Source of the DNA: HXMU1420-13 sp034669965
Lineage (GTDB): Bacteria > Bacteroidota > Rhodothermia > Balneolales > Balneolaceae
Assembly (NCBI GenBank): GCA_034669965.1
Contig: JAXMOK010000013.1
Location: forward strand, 1 to 64,000
DNA: 64,000 nt
Direction: 5' to 3'
In this document: one piece after another, positions 25,590-33,802 of the stretch
Numbering within the stretch: the first letter of the stretch is position 1
How the letters are laid out: each line of letters opens with the position of its first letter
The notes under the pieces: model-generated
The model's database searches: none
Seen by the model: the letters and a program-made list of their open reading frames with translations, nothing else
What the model was told of the DNA's origin: nothing
Position numbers and translations under genes: made by a program

Positions 25590-26997
25590 AAAACTCCCCT
25601 TTTCTTTCCATCATAAATTGATACGCCGCATCGTGATCGTTAGGAATGTCCCCATTTAAAATAGCTTCTTTTACAGCGTCTTTCACATCGCCCACGGTTT
25701 TGCTAGGCTTGATGCCGAGGGCGTTCATAATTTCTTCGCCCGTAAGCGGATTCTTCCATTTACGCATACGGTCTTTTTCTTCAACCTCCACAATCTTCTG
25801 CTCAACCTTAGAAAAGTTGTTTTGGTACCGTTTAACCTTGTATTCGTTTTTACTGGTGATGTCGGCGCGGCACAACGTCATTAAATCCTCGATGTCTTCC
25901 CCGGCTTCGTAAATCAATCGGCGAACGGCGCTATCGCTTACTATATCAGAAACCAATGCGATAGGACGAAGGTGAAGACGAACCAATTTTTGAACGTATT
26001 TCATGCGCTCATCCAAAGGAAGTCCTAGCCTACGAAAAATGCGTTTTACCCATTTTGCTCCAAGCGCGTCGTGGCCGTGAAAAGTCCAGCCGATGCCCGG
26101 CTCAAAGCGCTGGGTAGGTGGTTTGGCGATGTCGTGCATGATGGCCGCCCATCGTAACCAAAGATCGTTGCTTACTTCGGCAACATTATCGAGTACTTCG
26201 AGGGTGTGCCAGAAATTATCTTTGTGGCGATGACCGTTTACTTCCTGAACGCCATGTAGATTGTGCATTTCGGGGAAAAATTGGTTCAATAAACCCGACC
26301 TAAACAATAACCCAAACCCAATAGAAGGCTTTTCAGAAAGCACAATTTTATTTACTTCATCTAGAATGCGTTCTTTGGAAATGATCTCAAGTCGGGGCGC
26401 CATTTTCTCGATCGACTCAAAGGTTTCCTTGGCAATTTCAAACTTAAGCTGGCTGGCAAATCGAACTGCTCTGAGCATTCGAAGAGGATCGTCATCGAAG
26501 GTTTTGTCAGGGTCGATGGGGGTGCGAATGCATTTCTTTTTTAGATCGGCGAGTCCACCAAAGGGATCATTCAGCAATCCGAAATCTTCTGCGTTTAGCG
26601 ACCAAGACATGGCGTTTATGGTGAGGTCGCGGCGTTCCTGATCGTCTTTCAGGGTGCCATCTTCAACAATGGGTTTACGGGAATCACGGCGGTAGCTTTC
26701 TTTTCGAGCACCTACAAATTCAAGCTCCAGATCATTAATCTTAACCATTGCGGTGCCAAATTGCTTAAATACCGATAGGCTAGAGCCAGGTAGTTTTGAG
26801 TGTATTTCCCGAGCTATTTCAATGCCCGAACCGAGTGTAACAAAATCGATATCGGGTTGTTCTTTTAAACGATCCAGATAGTAATCCCGAACGTATCCAC
26901 CTACAACAAACACAGGTTGCTTGAGCTTTTGCCCTGCATCGCGGATGATTTCAAAAACTTGAAAATGTTGATTAGGTATATCATGTACAAAATTCAT
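25579..26997 (-). CDS. cca: CCA-adding tRNA nucleotidyltransferase / poly(A) polymerase with HD domain
   Basis: 472 residues from the ATG at 26997; an upstream ATG at 27024 would add nine residues (MYSFLSFRT), less likely since MNFVHDIPN aligns better with family starts. The N-terminal nucleotidyltransferase has VVGGYVRDYYL and a DxD in QPDIDFV, with the RRDLTINAM motif. An HD domain in the C-half shows HDIAKP and a preceding H (HRHKDNFWHTLEV). It adds or repairs the CCA end; the tRNA-Lys gene in this window lacks an encoded CCA. ispE overlaps it by 11 nt. Confidence 0.9.
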   Translation of the reverse strand: MNFVHDIPNQHFQVFEIIRDAGQKLKQPVFVVGGYVRDYYLDRLKEQPDIDFVTLGSGIEIAREIHSKLPGSSLSVFKQFGTAMVKINDLELEFVGARKESYRRDSRKPIVEDGTLKDDQERRDLTINAMSWSLNAEDFGLLNDPFGGLADLKKKCIRTPIDPDKTFDDDPLRMLRAVRFASQLKFEIAKETFESIEKMAPRLEIISKERILDEVNKIVLSEKPSIGFGLLFRSGLLNQFFPEMHNLHGVQEVNGHRHKDNFWHTLEVLDNVAEVSNDLWLRWAAIMHDIAKPPTQRFEPGIGWTFHGHDALGAKWVKRIFRRLGLPLDERMKYVQKLVRLHLRPIALVSDIVSDSAVRRLIYEAGEDIEDLMTLCRADITSKNEYKVKRYQNNFSKVEQKIVEVEEKDRMRKWKNPLTGEEIMNALGIKPSKTVGDVKDAVKEAILNGDIPNDHDAAYQFMMERKGEFFDE

Positions 26998-27092
26998 AGT
27001 CCTAAAAGATAGGAATGAATACATTCGGTTTCATTGTGTTGTTTAGGATTTCGTACTTTCTTTGAATTAGTTAAAAATTTTATCCTTCGATT

Positions 27093-27494
27093 ATGATTTC
27101 TCCTTCAAAATGGTTGATTGCAACAAACGGTACAAAGTATGCAAGCGCAGCAGTTGAATATGCCGGCAGGTTGGCGGCTCAATTAAATAAAAAACCAAAA
27201 GTTATAATCCTGGTTGTAGCTAATAACGAAGATAGCGAAGACGTGGCTTTGGGGATTGTAGAAATGGCCAAATTTCTGTTTGAGGAAGAAGCCCAAGGTA
27301 AAATCAAACCTCGGTTAGAAGTTAAAATAGGTGAACCGGGCTTCACAATTGCGCAAACAGCTATGGAATTTAGTTGTGATCATATCCTTATTGGCGGTGC
27401 CGATTTCAAGTGGGATATTAACGACGATTCGCCGGGTGGCGTGAGTAACTACATCATTGCTAATTTTGATGGGGTAATTACTGTGGTTAAGTAA
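27093..27494 (+). CDS. Universal stress protein-like (UspA fold)
   Basis: 133 residues with the UspA layout: first strand WLIATNGTKYASAAVEYAGRLA (split in the middle by the phosphate loop region), second strand KVIILVVANN, a helix, then the strand CDHILIGGADFKWD. The usual G-2x-G-9x-G-S/T ATP motif is not clear, since GGADFKWDINDDSPGGVSNYI only partly fits. The role is probably stress-related ligand binding. Its stop abuts the stop of the convergent SDR gene (27495). Confidence 0.7.
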   Translation: MISPSKWLIATNGTKYASAAVEYAGRLAAQLNKKPKVIILVVANNEDSEDVALGIVEMAKFLFEEEAQGKIKPRLEVKIGEPGFTIAQTAMEFSCDHILIGGADFKWDINDDSPGGVSNYIIANFDGVITVVK

Positions 27495-28187
27495 TCACCA
27501 GTCGATTGGTTTTCCATCTCTGAAAAAACCGCCGGTTGGTCCGCTTTGGTTAATCGTTGCCGCCCAAACAATTCCGGTGGCACCATCTTTAACCGAACGT
27601 GGCGCAGCTTGTCCACCCATATCGGTTCGTACCCAACCGGGGCAAACCGCATTAACTTTAATTCCCTCTGATTTTAACGCATCTGCCAGCTGAATGGTAA
27701 GCACATTCATCGCAGCTTTCGATGTAGAATAAGCAGGTGTTCCGGGAGACATGTCTTGCAAAGAGCCTGCTCCACTCGAAACATTCACAATTCTTCCGGC
27801 AGCACTTTTTTTGATAAGAGGGAAGAGTGCAACGGAAAGTTTCCAAGCTCCAATAAAGTTGGTATCAACAGCTTCTTGTACGATGCTCCAATCAGGTTTG
27901 GTAACATCATGACCAGTATCATAATGGATGCCGGCATTGTTTACAAGTACATCTAAGATTCCAAATTTCTCGAGCATAAATTCGTACAATTCGTTTATCT
28001 CAGACTGGTTGTTTACATCTAAGCGATGAAAGTAAACATCAAGGCCTTGCTCACGAAATTGTGTGGAAGCCGATTCTCCTTTGTCAGTATTTCTGCCGGT
28101 TAAAATAACGGTGTATTTCTGTTCGGCTAATTGTTTAACGGTTTCAAGGCCAAGTCCGCGGTAAGCGCCGGTTACTAATGCAATCAT
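27495..28187 (-). CDS. Short-chain dehydrogenase/reductase (carbonyl reductase-like)
   Basis: 230 residues of classic SDR fold. The NAD(P) motif TGAYRGLG lies at about 6-13, NNAGIHY at about 86-92, the catalytic serine in VNVSSGAG, and the YSTSK tetrad (tyrosine and lysine) at about 153-157, followed by VCPGWVRTDMGG. The R in position 10 and T/R after strand 2 (LTGRNTDKG) favour NADPH, as in carbonyl reductases of the CBR1/plant menthone branch. Substrate unknown. It stands about 22 nt from the next minus-strand gene. Confidence 0.86.
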   Translation of the reverse strand: MIALVTGAYRGLGLETVKQLAEQKYTVILTGRNTDKGESASTQFREQGLDVYFHRLDVNNQSEINELYEFMLEKFGILDVLVNNAGIHYDTGHDVTKPDWSIVQEAVDTNFIGAWKLSVALFPLIKKSAAGRIVNVSSGAGSLQDMSPGTPAYSTSKAAMNVLTIQLADALKSEGIKVNAVCPGWVRTDMGGQAAPRSVKDGATGIVWAATINQSGPTGGFFRDGKPIDW

Positions 28188-28209
28188 GAGCTTTTAAAAA
28201 AGTTTATAA

Positions 28210-29388
28210 TTAATCGCCCCAGGATTCGTACAGTTGCGATCGTTCCACAACCTTTCTAAGGTAGGTCCGCGTTTCCTCATGTGGTAAGTTTTGGATAAGA
28301 AATTCGTAATTCTGCTGGGGAGTCATAGATTCAATTTTACGAATTGCACGAGGTTTAGAGCCATTTCGATCGTAAGCGCGAAACACATTCGAAGAGCCGG
28401 TATTGTATGCAGCAATGGCCAAATACTGTTTAGTCAGATCGTTGTTTATGTCATTCAAATGAGTGTTAAGCAACACATTAATGTAAGCGCAACCTAATTG
28501 GATATTGTTTTCCGGATCGAATAAAAATTCGGGTGAAGGCAAGTCATTACTGCCATAAACTGCTTGGTAAGCGTCTGCACCACCACCGTTTGGCACCAAT
28601 TGCATCAACCCTAACGCATTTGCAGGCGATTGCGCCATAGGATTAAAAAACGATTCGGTATGGATGATGGCAAAAACAAGCGAAGGATAGAGGTTATACT
28701 GATCAGAATATTTATAGACAAAACTTTGTACACGCTCAGCACGTTCACGTATGGCATCTGGTGCTAGTGCAAAATCTAACGTTAAGACAGCCCGTTCTAC
28801 ACCATCACCACCGGTTGTTTGCCGTACTGACGGTTGATTATTTTCGATGACCCGAAGCGCAAAATCTGCATTAGTTTCCCGTACTCTTTTAGTTAGCTGA
28901 TTGGAAAGCACCGGGCGATTTAAAACCGAGTTATAATCATCTTGTGTAGCTTCAAAGCCGTGTTCTGTTCCCCGACTTTGAATTACCTCTATTAACATTA
29001 CCGGTAAACTGGCAACACGCTGTTCTGTGTTTTGAGATTTATCGATGAGTACCTCAAGTACTACTTGGTCTCGTTCGAAATCAACTTCAACTCGGGCATT
29101 ACCTGCGTCAAGATATTCTACCCATTCCGTTTTTGACCGATTTTTGAAGTCACCCCATTTTTGCTCCATTTCAAATTTGAATGCTTCAAATTCTTCGAAT
29201 ACCTGAGATTGGTAAGATTGAAACTCGCTTGAACCTGACGCCGATGCGCTATTTTGATTGTGCTCGGCAACAAATTTATTTTGTGCATTTTGTACACTAT
29301 CCCGGTATGCTCTAAAATCATTGTTCTGAGCTACCGAAGATTGTGCTAAAAAAGCCAGTATTAAAATTACAAATAGGTTACAACGCAT
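28210..29388 (-). CDS. mltC: Membrane-bound lytic murein transglycosylase C-like
   Basis: 392 residues. A signal peptide covers about 1-20 (FVILILAFLAQSSVAQ). An N-terminal DUF3393-like domain (about 50-200, EYLDAGNARVEVDFERD) is typical of MltC. The SLT catalytic domain follows with IIHTESFFNP (catalytic Glu), ANALGLMQLVP, GCAYINVLL and the AAYNTG motif. It cleaves peptidoglycan glycan strands with 1,6-anhydro ends. No lipobox cysteine follows the signal, unlike E. coli MltC, so it may be soluble in the periplasm. Confidence 0.88.
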   Translation of the reverse strand: MRCNLFVILILAFLAQSSVAQNNDFRAYRDSVQNAQNKFVAEHNQNSASASGSSEFQSYQSQVFEEFEAFKFEMEQKWGDFKNRSKTEWVEYLDAGNARVEVDFERDQVVLEVLIDKSQNTEQRVASLPVMLIEVIQSRGTEHGFEATQDDYNSVLNRPVLSNQLTKRVRETNADFALRVIENNQPSVRQTTGGDGVERAVLTLDFALAPDAIRERAERVQSFVYKYSDQYNLYPSLVFAIIHTESFFNPMAQSPANALGLMQLVPNGGGADAYQAVYGSNDLPSPEFLFDPENNIQLGCAYINVLLNTHLNDINNDLTKQYLAIAAYNTGSSNVFRAYDRNGSKPRAIRKIESMTPQQNYEFLIQNLPHEETRTYLRKVVERSQLYESWGD

Positions 29389-29452
29389 AAGTATCCCGAG
29401 GGAAAAACTACTTCAGGAATATAAAAATCTTAAAAGTATCGTGCTTAAAGTG

Positions 29453-29484
29453 AAAATAGCGGGTTGTGTTCCCGCTATTTTTAA
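29453..29484. terminator. Bidirectional hairpin terminator
   Basis: AAAATAGCGGG (29453-29463) pairs perfectly with CCCGCTATTTT (29471-29481), 7-nt loop, with T-runs on both strands. It closes the nucleotidyltransferase gene ending at 29496. Confidence 0.75.
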
Positions 29485-29495
29485 AGAAATTGAAA

Positions 29496-30503
29496 TTATT
29501 TTTCAATGATGATGGATGAGTGGTCTCCGACATCAATTTTACCCGAAACATTGGTTACATTAGTATGTGCTCCTATAGTAGATCCGGTTGTTTCAGTATT
29601 CTCAATGGTAGCGTTGTCTCGAATAATGGAATTCGAAATGGTTGAGTTTTTTATAGTCGCCCCAGCTTCTATGCTAACCTTTGGCCCGATAGTGCTACCT
29701 TCGATCGAAACACCTTCACCTATAAAAACTGGCGGGATGATTGTTGAGTCGGGATATTTAGCGGTATCATACGAATGATCCTCTTTCGCTAGAATTTCGC
29801 AAGTAGTTTCGAGCCAAGCCGGAAGAGTTCCGCAATCGAGCCATTCATCAACCGTCGCAGTTTTAAAAATCTTGCCATGATTGATCATATTATCCAATGC
29901 TTCGGTTAAAAAGTACTCACCACCTGGACCTTTGATATCTTCATCCATAATTCGGGTCAATTCGGCTTTCAAACCTTCACCATCCTTAAAATAGTAAACA
30001 CCGATTATTGCTAAGTCTGAAATAAATTCTTCAGGCTTCTCAACAAATCCGGTAATTCGATCACCCTCATAAACAGCCACTCCAAACCGAGATGGGTCCT
30101 CAACTTTCTTTAACCAGATTACACTATCGGCATCTTCGATGTTGAATTTTTCTTTGCTGTCGAATAGCGTATCAGCAAAAGCAACAATCACTTCGCCGTC
30201 TAAATCTTCGTGAGCACAATCAACGGCATGCGCCGTTCCAAGTGCCACCTCCTGTACTCTAAATGTAGCTTTCACATTATGCCGAGTACTCATCTCTTTT
30301 AAATCTGCCTTAATTTGGCGGCCAAAATCCGGCCCTAAAATGTAAACAATCTCGGTGATATCACGGTCAAGCGTTCGCATAAAAGTTTCCACCAGTCGTT
30401 CAATAATCATAGTTCCTGCTACCGGTAATAATGGTTTAGGAACCGTATGAGAATGTGGGCGAACTCGGGTACCCCTACCCGCCATTGGGATAATTAATTT
30501 CAT
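29496..30503 (-). CDS. Sugar nucleotidyltransferase with left-handed beta-helix tail
   Basis: 335 residues. The N-terminal GT-A-like pyrophosphorylase (1-235) starts KLIIPMAGRGTRVRPHS and has PKPLLPVAG, VAFADTLF and GFVEKPEEF, typical of glucose-1-phosphate thymidylyl/uridylyl/guanylyltransferases. From about 255, hexapeptide repeats (PVFIGEGVSIEGSTIGP, TIKNSTISNSII) form a left-handed beta-helix. It makes an activated sugar nucleotide from a sugar phosphate; base and sugar specificity cannot be decided. It is divergent from the Mur-ligase gene and has its own terminator. Confidence 0.85.
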   Translation of the reverse strand: MKLIIPMAGRGTRVRPHSHTVPKPLLPVAGTMIIERLVETFMRTLDRDITEIVYILGPDFGRQIKADLKEMSTRHNVKATFRVQEVALGTAHAVDCAHEDLDGEVIVAFADTLFDSKEKFNIEDADSVIWLKKVEDPSRFGVAVYEGDRITGFVEKPEEFISDLAIIGVYYFKDGEGLKAELTRIMDEDIKGPGGEYFLTEALDNMINHGKIFKTATVDEWLDCGTLPAWLETTCEILAKEDHSYDTAKYPDSTIIPPVFIGEGVSIEGSTIGPKVSIEAGATIKNSTISNSIIRDNATIENTETTGSTIGAHTNVTNVSGKIDVGDHSSIIIEK

Positions 30504-30627
30504 ATATTTATTTGTGCTGTATTAAGCTTCAATTTTAGTCGTGCAGAATATACCACCCACAAAAAAGAAAGTCGAACAATCACTTGGGGAGTCGGTATTC
30601 ATCATAAATTTATAACATAGCGAACCC

Positions 30628-32313
30628 TTGTATTACCTCTTTTTAGATGCGCTTTCGGTATTATTTTCGTTCATCCTTTCCCGATATTGCTGGACCAGAT
30701 TACGCTTTTTTGTTCATGTTTTTCAACAAGTAGGCTACAAGCATAACGAATATTGGCAATGGTTGCGCAGCCATTGGGAGCAAAAAGTAATTCCTGGTGA
30801 CTTGGCGCTCTACAATATTTTATTATTCATATTGGTGATTGGCTTCGATTGGGTTGATGTAGCTATCACAAATACCGCGTTAACATTGGCTCTTTTTGTA
30901 TTTGGGATTTTCTGGTTTAGCAGCGTAAAACGGTACAAAGCGGATCAAATTAAAAAACCATTAGTATTCACGAGCCGGATAAAGAGGTTAATGGTACCCT
31001 TGGCAATCTTAAATCTTTTTTTGCCCGTCTTTTTCATGACTTGGTCTTACACAGGTTACATTCCTTTTTTGTGGATGATTCCCCCAACCTACGATCCGGG
31101 GCTACTCAGTTTTGATGTAGTTTTATTAGTGTTTGGCTGGGTGATTAGTGCGTTATTAATTCCATTTTCGGTATTAATTTCAGGCAATATCACCAAGCCG
31201 ATAGAGCGAAGCATCCAAGAAGGGTTTAAGAAACAGGCCAGAAAAAAGTTGGCTGCAATGCCTCACTTAAAAGTAATCGCTATTACCGGCAGTTATGGAA
31301 AAACCTCCATCAAGTTTATGATCAAAGACTTGCTAAAGGAGCGATACTCAGTATGTTATACTCCGGGTAGTTTTAATACTCCAATGGGTATTTGTAAGGT
31401 GATTAACAACGACCTTCAGGCACATCATCAGATTTTGATCCTAGAAATGGGCGCGCGATACGCCGGAAATATTCAAGAACTATGCGATATTGCAAAGCCG
31501 GATCTATCGGTGGTGAGTAATGTTGGGCTGGCTCATTTAGAAACGTTTGGCTCGCAGGAAGTAATCGCCAAAGAAAAAGGAACAATTGTTGAAAATTTAG
31601 GCGAAGGCGGGGTGGCTGTTCTCAATGCGGATGATGAACGAGTTGCTATTATGGGCGAAAGAAGAAGCAAGATTCAGCGAATATTAGTAGGATTGCAAAG
31701 TGGCGAAATCCGAGGTGAGAATATTAGTTATGATACTACCGGAACACGATTCGAAGTTATTTTAGATGGTGAAGTTTTCGAGTTTAAAACCAAATTGCTG
31801 GGCGCGCATAATGTTCAGAATATGATGCTCGCAATTGGGGTGGCAGATCATTTTGATATACGCCCGAAAACCATGGCAATTGCCGCACAAAGTATCGAAC
31901 CGGTAGAGCACCGCCTTGAGCTTAAAAAAGCAGGTGACCTTTTTATTATTGATGATGCGTTCAATTCGAACCCAGTAGGAGCAAAAAATGCAGTGGAAAT
32001 TTTGGGTCAGTTCAAAAATCGAAATCGAATAATTATTACACCAGGAATGGTAGAGTTAGGAGAAATCGAAGCCGAAGAAAATTTCAAATTCGGGCAAGCA
32101 ATTGGGGCTGCAAATATTGATGTGGTGATTTTGGTTGGCGAGCAACGTTCGAGGCCCATCAAGGAAGGAATAGAAAGCGTGCAGGAAAACACGGATCATG
32201 TGTTTGTGGTGGATGATTTATTTGTTGCAAATGAACTAGCAAGAGAAAAAGCCACGCCCGGTGACGTGATCCTCTACGAAAATGATTTGCCGGATGTTTA
32301 TAACGAAGGGTGA
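30628..32313 (+). CDS. Membrane-anchored Mur ligase (MurF-like)
   Basis: 561 residues, starting at a non-ATG codon (TTG), as there is no ATG before residue 100. Residues 1-185 contain four or five hydrophobic helices. From about 212 a Mur ligase core begins: ITGSYGKTSIKFMI (P-loop), EMGARYAGNI, NVGLAHLETFGS, LLGAHNVQN, and the C-terminal domain with DDAFNSNP, which matches MurF rather than MurC/D/E. The reaction would be ATP-driven addition of a peptide or amino acid to a cell-wall precursor. A cytoplasmic MurF normally lacks the membrane part, so it may be a paralogue with a special substrate. Confidence 0.78.
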   Translation: MYYLFLDALSVLFSFILSRYCWTRLRFFVHVFQQVGYKHNEYWQWLRSHWEQKVIPGDLALYNILLFILVIGFDWVDVAITNTALTLALFVFGIFWFSSVKRYKADQIKKPLVFTSRIKRLMVPLAILNLFLPVFFMTWSYTGYIPFLWMIPPTYDPGLLSFDVVLLVFGWVISALLIPFSVLISGNITKPIERSIQEGFKKQARKKLAAMPHLKVIAITGSYGKTSIKFMIKDLLKERYSVCYTPGSFNTPMGICKVINNDLQAHHQILILEMGARYAGNIQELCDIAKPDLSVVSNVGLAHLETFGSQEVIAKEKGTIVENLGEGGVAVLNADDERVAIMGERRSKIQRILVGLQSGEIRGENISYDTTGTRFEVILDGEVFEFKTKLLGAHNVQNMMLAIGVADHFDIRPKTMAIAAQSIEPVEHRLELKKAGDLFIIDDAFNSNPVGAKNAVEILGQFKNRNRIIITPGMVELGEIEAEENFKFGQAIGAANIDVVILVGEQRSRPIKEGIESVQENTDHVFVVDDLFVANELAREKATPGDVILYENDLPDVYNEG

Positions 32314-32389
32314 GCGAGTTGTTATTTCAGCCTCTCCGAGGTATCGAGGAGTCTTCCCGAATAAATATCTAGCCACAAATAGAATTGTG

Positions 32390-32422
32390 CTGATCCTTCA
32401 CCGCCAGCCGGCGGTTCTGGAT
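32390..32422 (+). repeat. REP-like palindrome, copy 2
   Basis: CTGATCCTTCACCGCC then AGCCGGCGGTTCTGGAT: same family as the inverted copy at 18542-18572. The preceding segment (32332-32360) contains a second small hairpin, CTCCGAGGTATCGAGGAG. Both lie in the 159-nt spacer between the convergent Mur ligase and permease genes. Confidence 0.65.
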
Positions 32423-32472
32423 GACTTTTTATTTAGTGTGAAGCTGGTTTTTTAGATCTAGTCACTAAAAAA

Positions 32473-33699
32473 CTACTCGTACCGAACAGCTTCTGCAGGT
32501 TGAATTGAAGATGCTTGTTTGGATGGAAACCAGCTTGCAGCTAGGCAAAGTAGCAAGCTACCACCCAGAATTATCAGTACATCTAACAATCGAATATCTA
32601 CCGGGTAGGCATCAATTATAAAGGCAGAAGAAAGTTTAATTAATCCATATTGCTGTTGCAGCCAGCACAGTAAAAACCCCAGCGATCCGCCAATACCACA
32701 TCCAATCATGCCAATGAAAAGTCCTTGTTTTCTAAAAATGGACTTTATTCGGCTTGATGAAAAACCCATCGACATTAAAATGCCAATATCTCGCCGTTTT
32801 TGAATCACAATCATAGTCAGCGAGCCTATGATATTAAGCACGGCTACCATAACAATAATCATTAAGATGATATAGGCGCCCCACTTTTCCAGATACATCA
32901 CATCGTACAAAGGTTTTTGTAAATCGTACCAAGTCGAGATTTTGTACTTTGGGCCAAGTTCAGCAGAAAGTGTATTCTTAAGATTCTCTGCAGCTTCGCT
33001 GTTTGTTAATTTTAAATCGATGCCAGTTACCTGTTTGCGAGCGTTGAATAAACGTCGCGCGGCGTCAATTTCTACGTATACACTTGGAGATGAGGCAATC
33101 GATTGAACCAGATAAGCTCCGCGAACATCAAACCGATAAGAGCGAGGTACGGTGATTTGAGTGAGAGCTTTGCGCATGCCCGTTGCACTTAGTAACGCGA
33201 TTTCATCGCCCATATTCAAAAACAGTTCAGAGCGAAGCTGCTCGTGCACAACAATACCCGGTTTGCGATTTCGAACTTCTAAATCATAAACTCCGGATGT
33301 GATGCTCTGTTCGATGTTCACCATCTTGATAAAGGTGTCTTCGTCTATACCTTTTACCTCCACTACTTTATTGGCATCATCGCCATTAGAAAGAAGTGCT
33401 TTGCCGGTAACAAATGGTGAGATTAACTGAATTTCAGGGATGCCTTGAAGATGCTGGCGGAGGGAATCGGAATATAAAAACGTATTGCTTTCGGTTGATT
33501 CGATGCGAATATCCGGATCGAAGGATAACAACAGCGATTTAACGACATCAAAAAAACCATTAAATACGGATAAAACTACAATTAAAAGAGCGGTACCTAT
33601 AGTTACACCAGCAATACTTATATAAGTAAGAGTGGATATTAACGAGATATATTTTCGGGAAAAAAGATAGCGGCGGGCTATAAAACCGGATATGTTCAT
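32473..33699 (-). CDS. LolC/LolE-type ABC transporter permease (FtsX-like family)
   Basis: 408 residues. The first helix (about 20-50, ISIAGVTIGTALLIVVLSVFNGF) is followed by a periplasmic MacB-PCD domain (about 60-265), then three helices at the C-terminus (AYIILMIIVMVAVLNIIG, the GMIGCGIGGSLGFLLCW stretch, and VLIILGGSLLLCLAASW). The N-terminal IARRYLFSRKYISLIS is typical of the LolC/E group. These proteins extract lipoproteins from the inner membrane for the Lol path. No ATPase gene is adjacent, so the partner lies elsewhere. Confidence 0.85.
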   Translation of the reverse strand: MNISGFIARRYLFSRKYISLISTLTYISIAGVTIGTALLIVVLSVFNGFFDVVKSLLLSFDPDIRIESTESNTFLYSDSLRQHLQGIPEIQLISPFVTGKALLSNGDDANKVVEVKGIDEDTFIKMVNIEQSITSGVYDLEVRNRKPGIVVHEQLRSELFLNMGDEIALLSATGMRKALTQITVPRSYRFDVRGAYLVQSIASSPSVYVEIDAARRLFNARKQVTGIDLKLTNSEAAENLKNTLSAELGPKYKISTWYDLQKPLYDVMYLEKWGAYIILMIIVMVAVLNIIGSLTMIVIQKRRDIGILMSMGFSSSRIKSIFRKQGLFIGMIGCGIGGSLGFLLCWLQQQYGLIKLSSAFIIDAYPVDIRLLDVLIILGGSLLLCLAASWFPSKQASSIQPAEAVRYE

Positions 33700-33802
33700 G
33701 GGCGTAAAATAACGAAACCATTAGAGTGTATCATCACACATTTAGCAGGTAAACGTTTAATGGATATTTTATTATCTTTTCCCCCCTTCAACTAACATTA
33801 TT

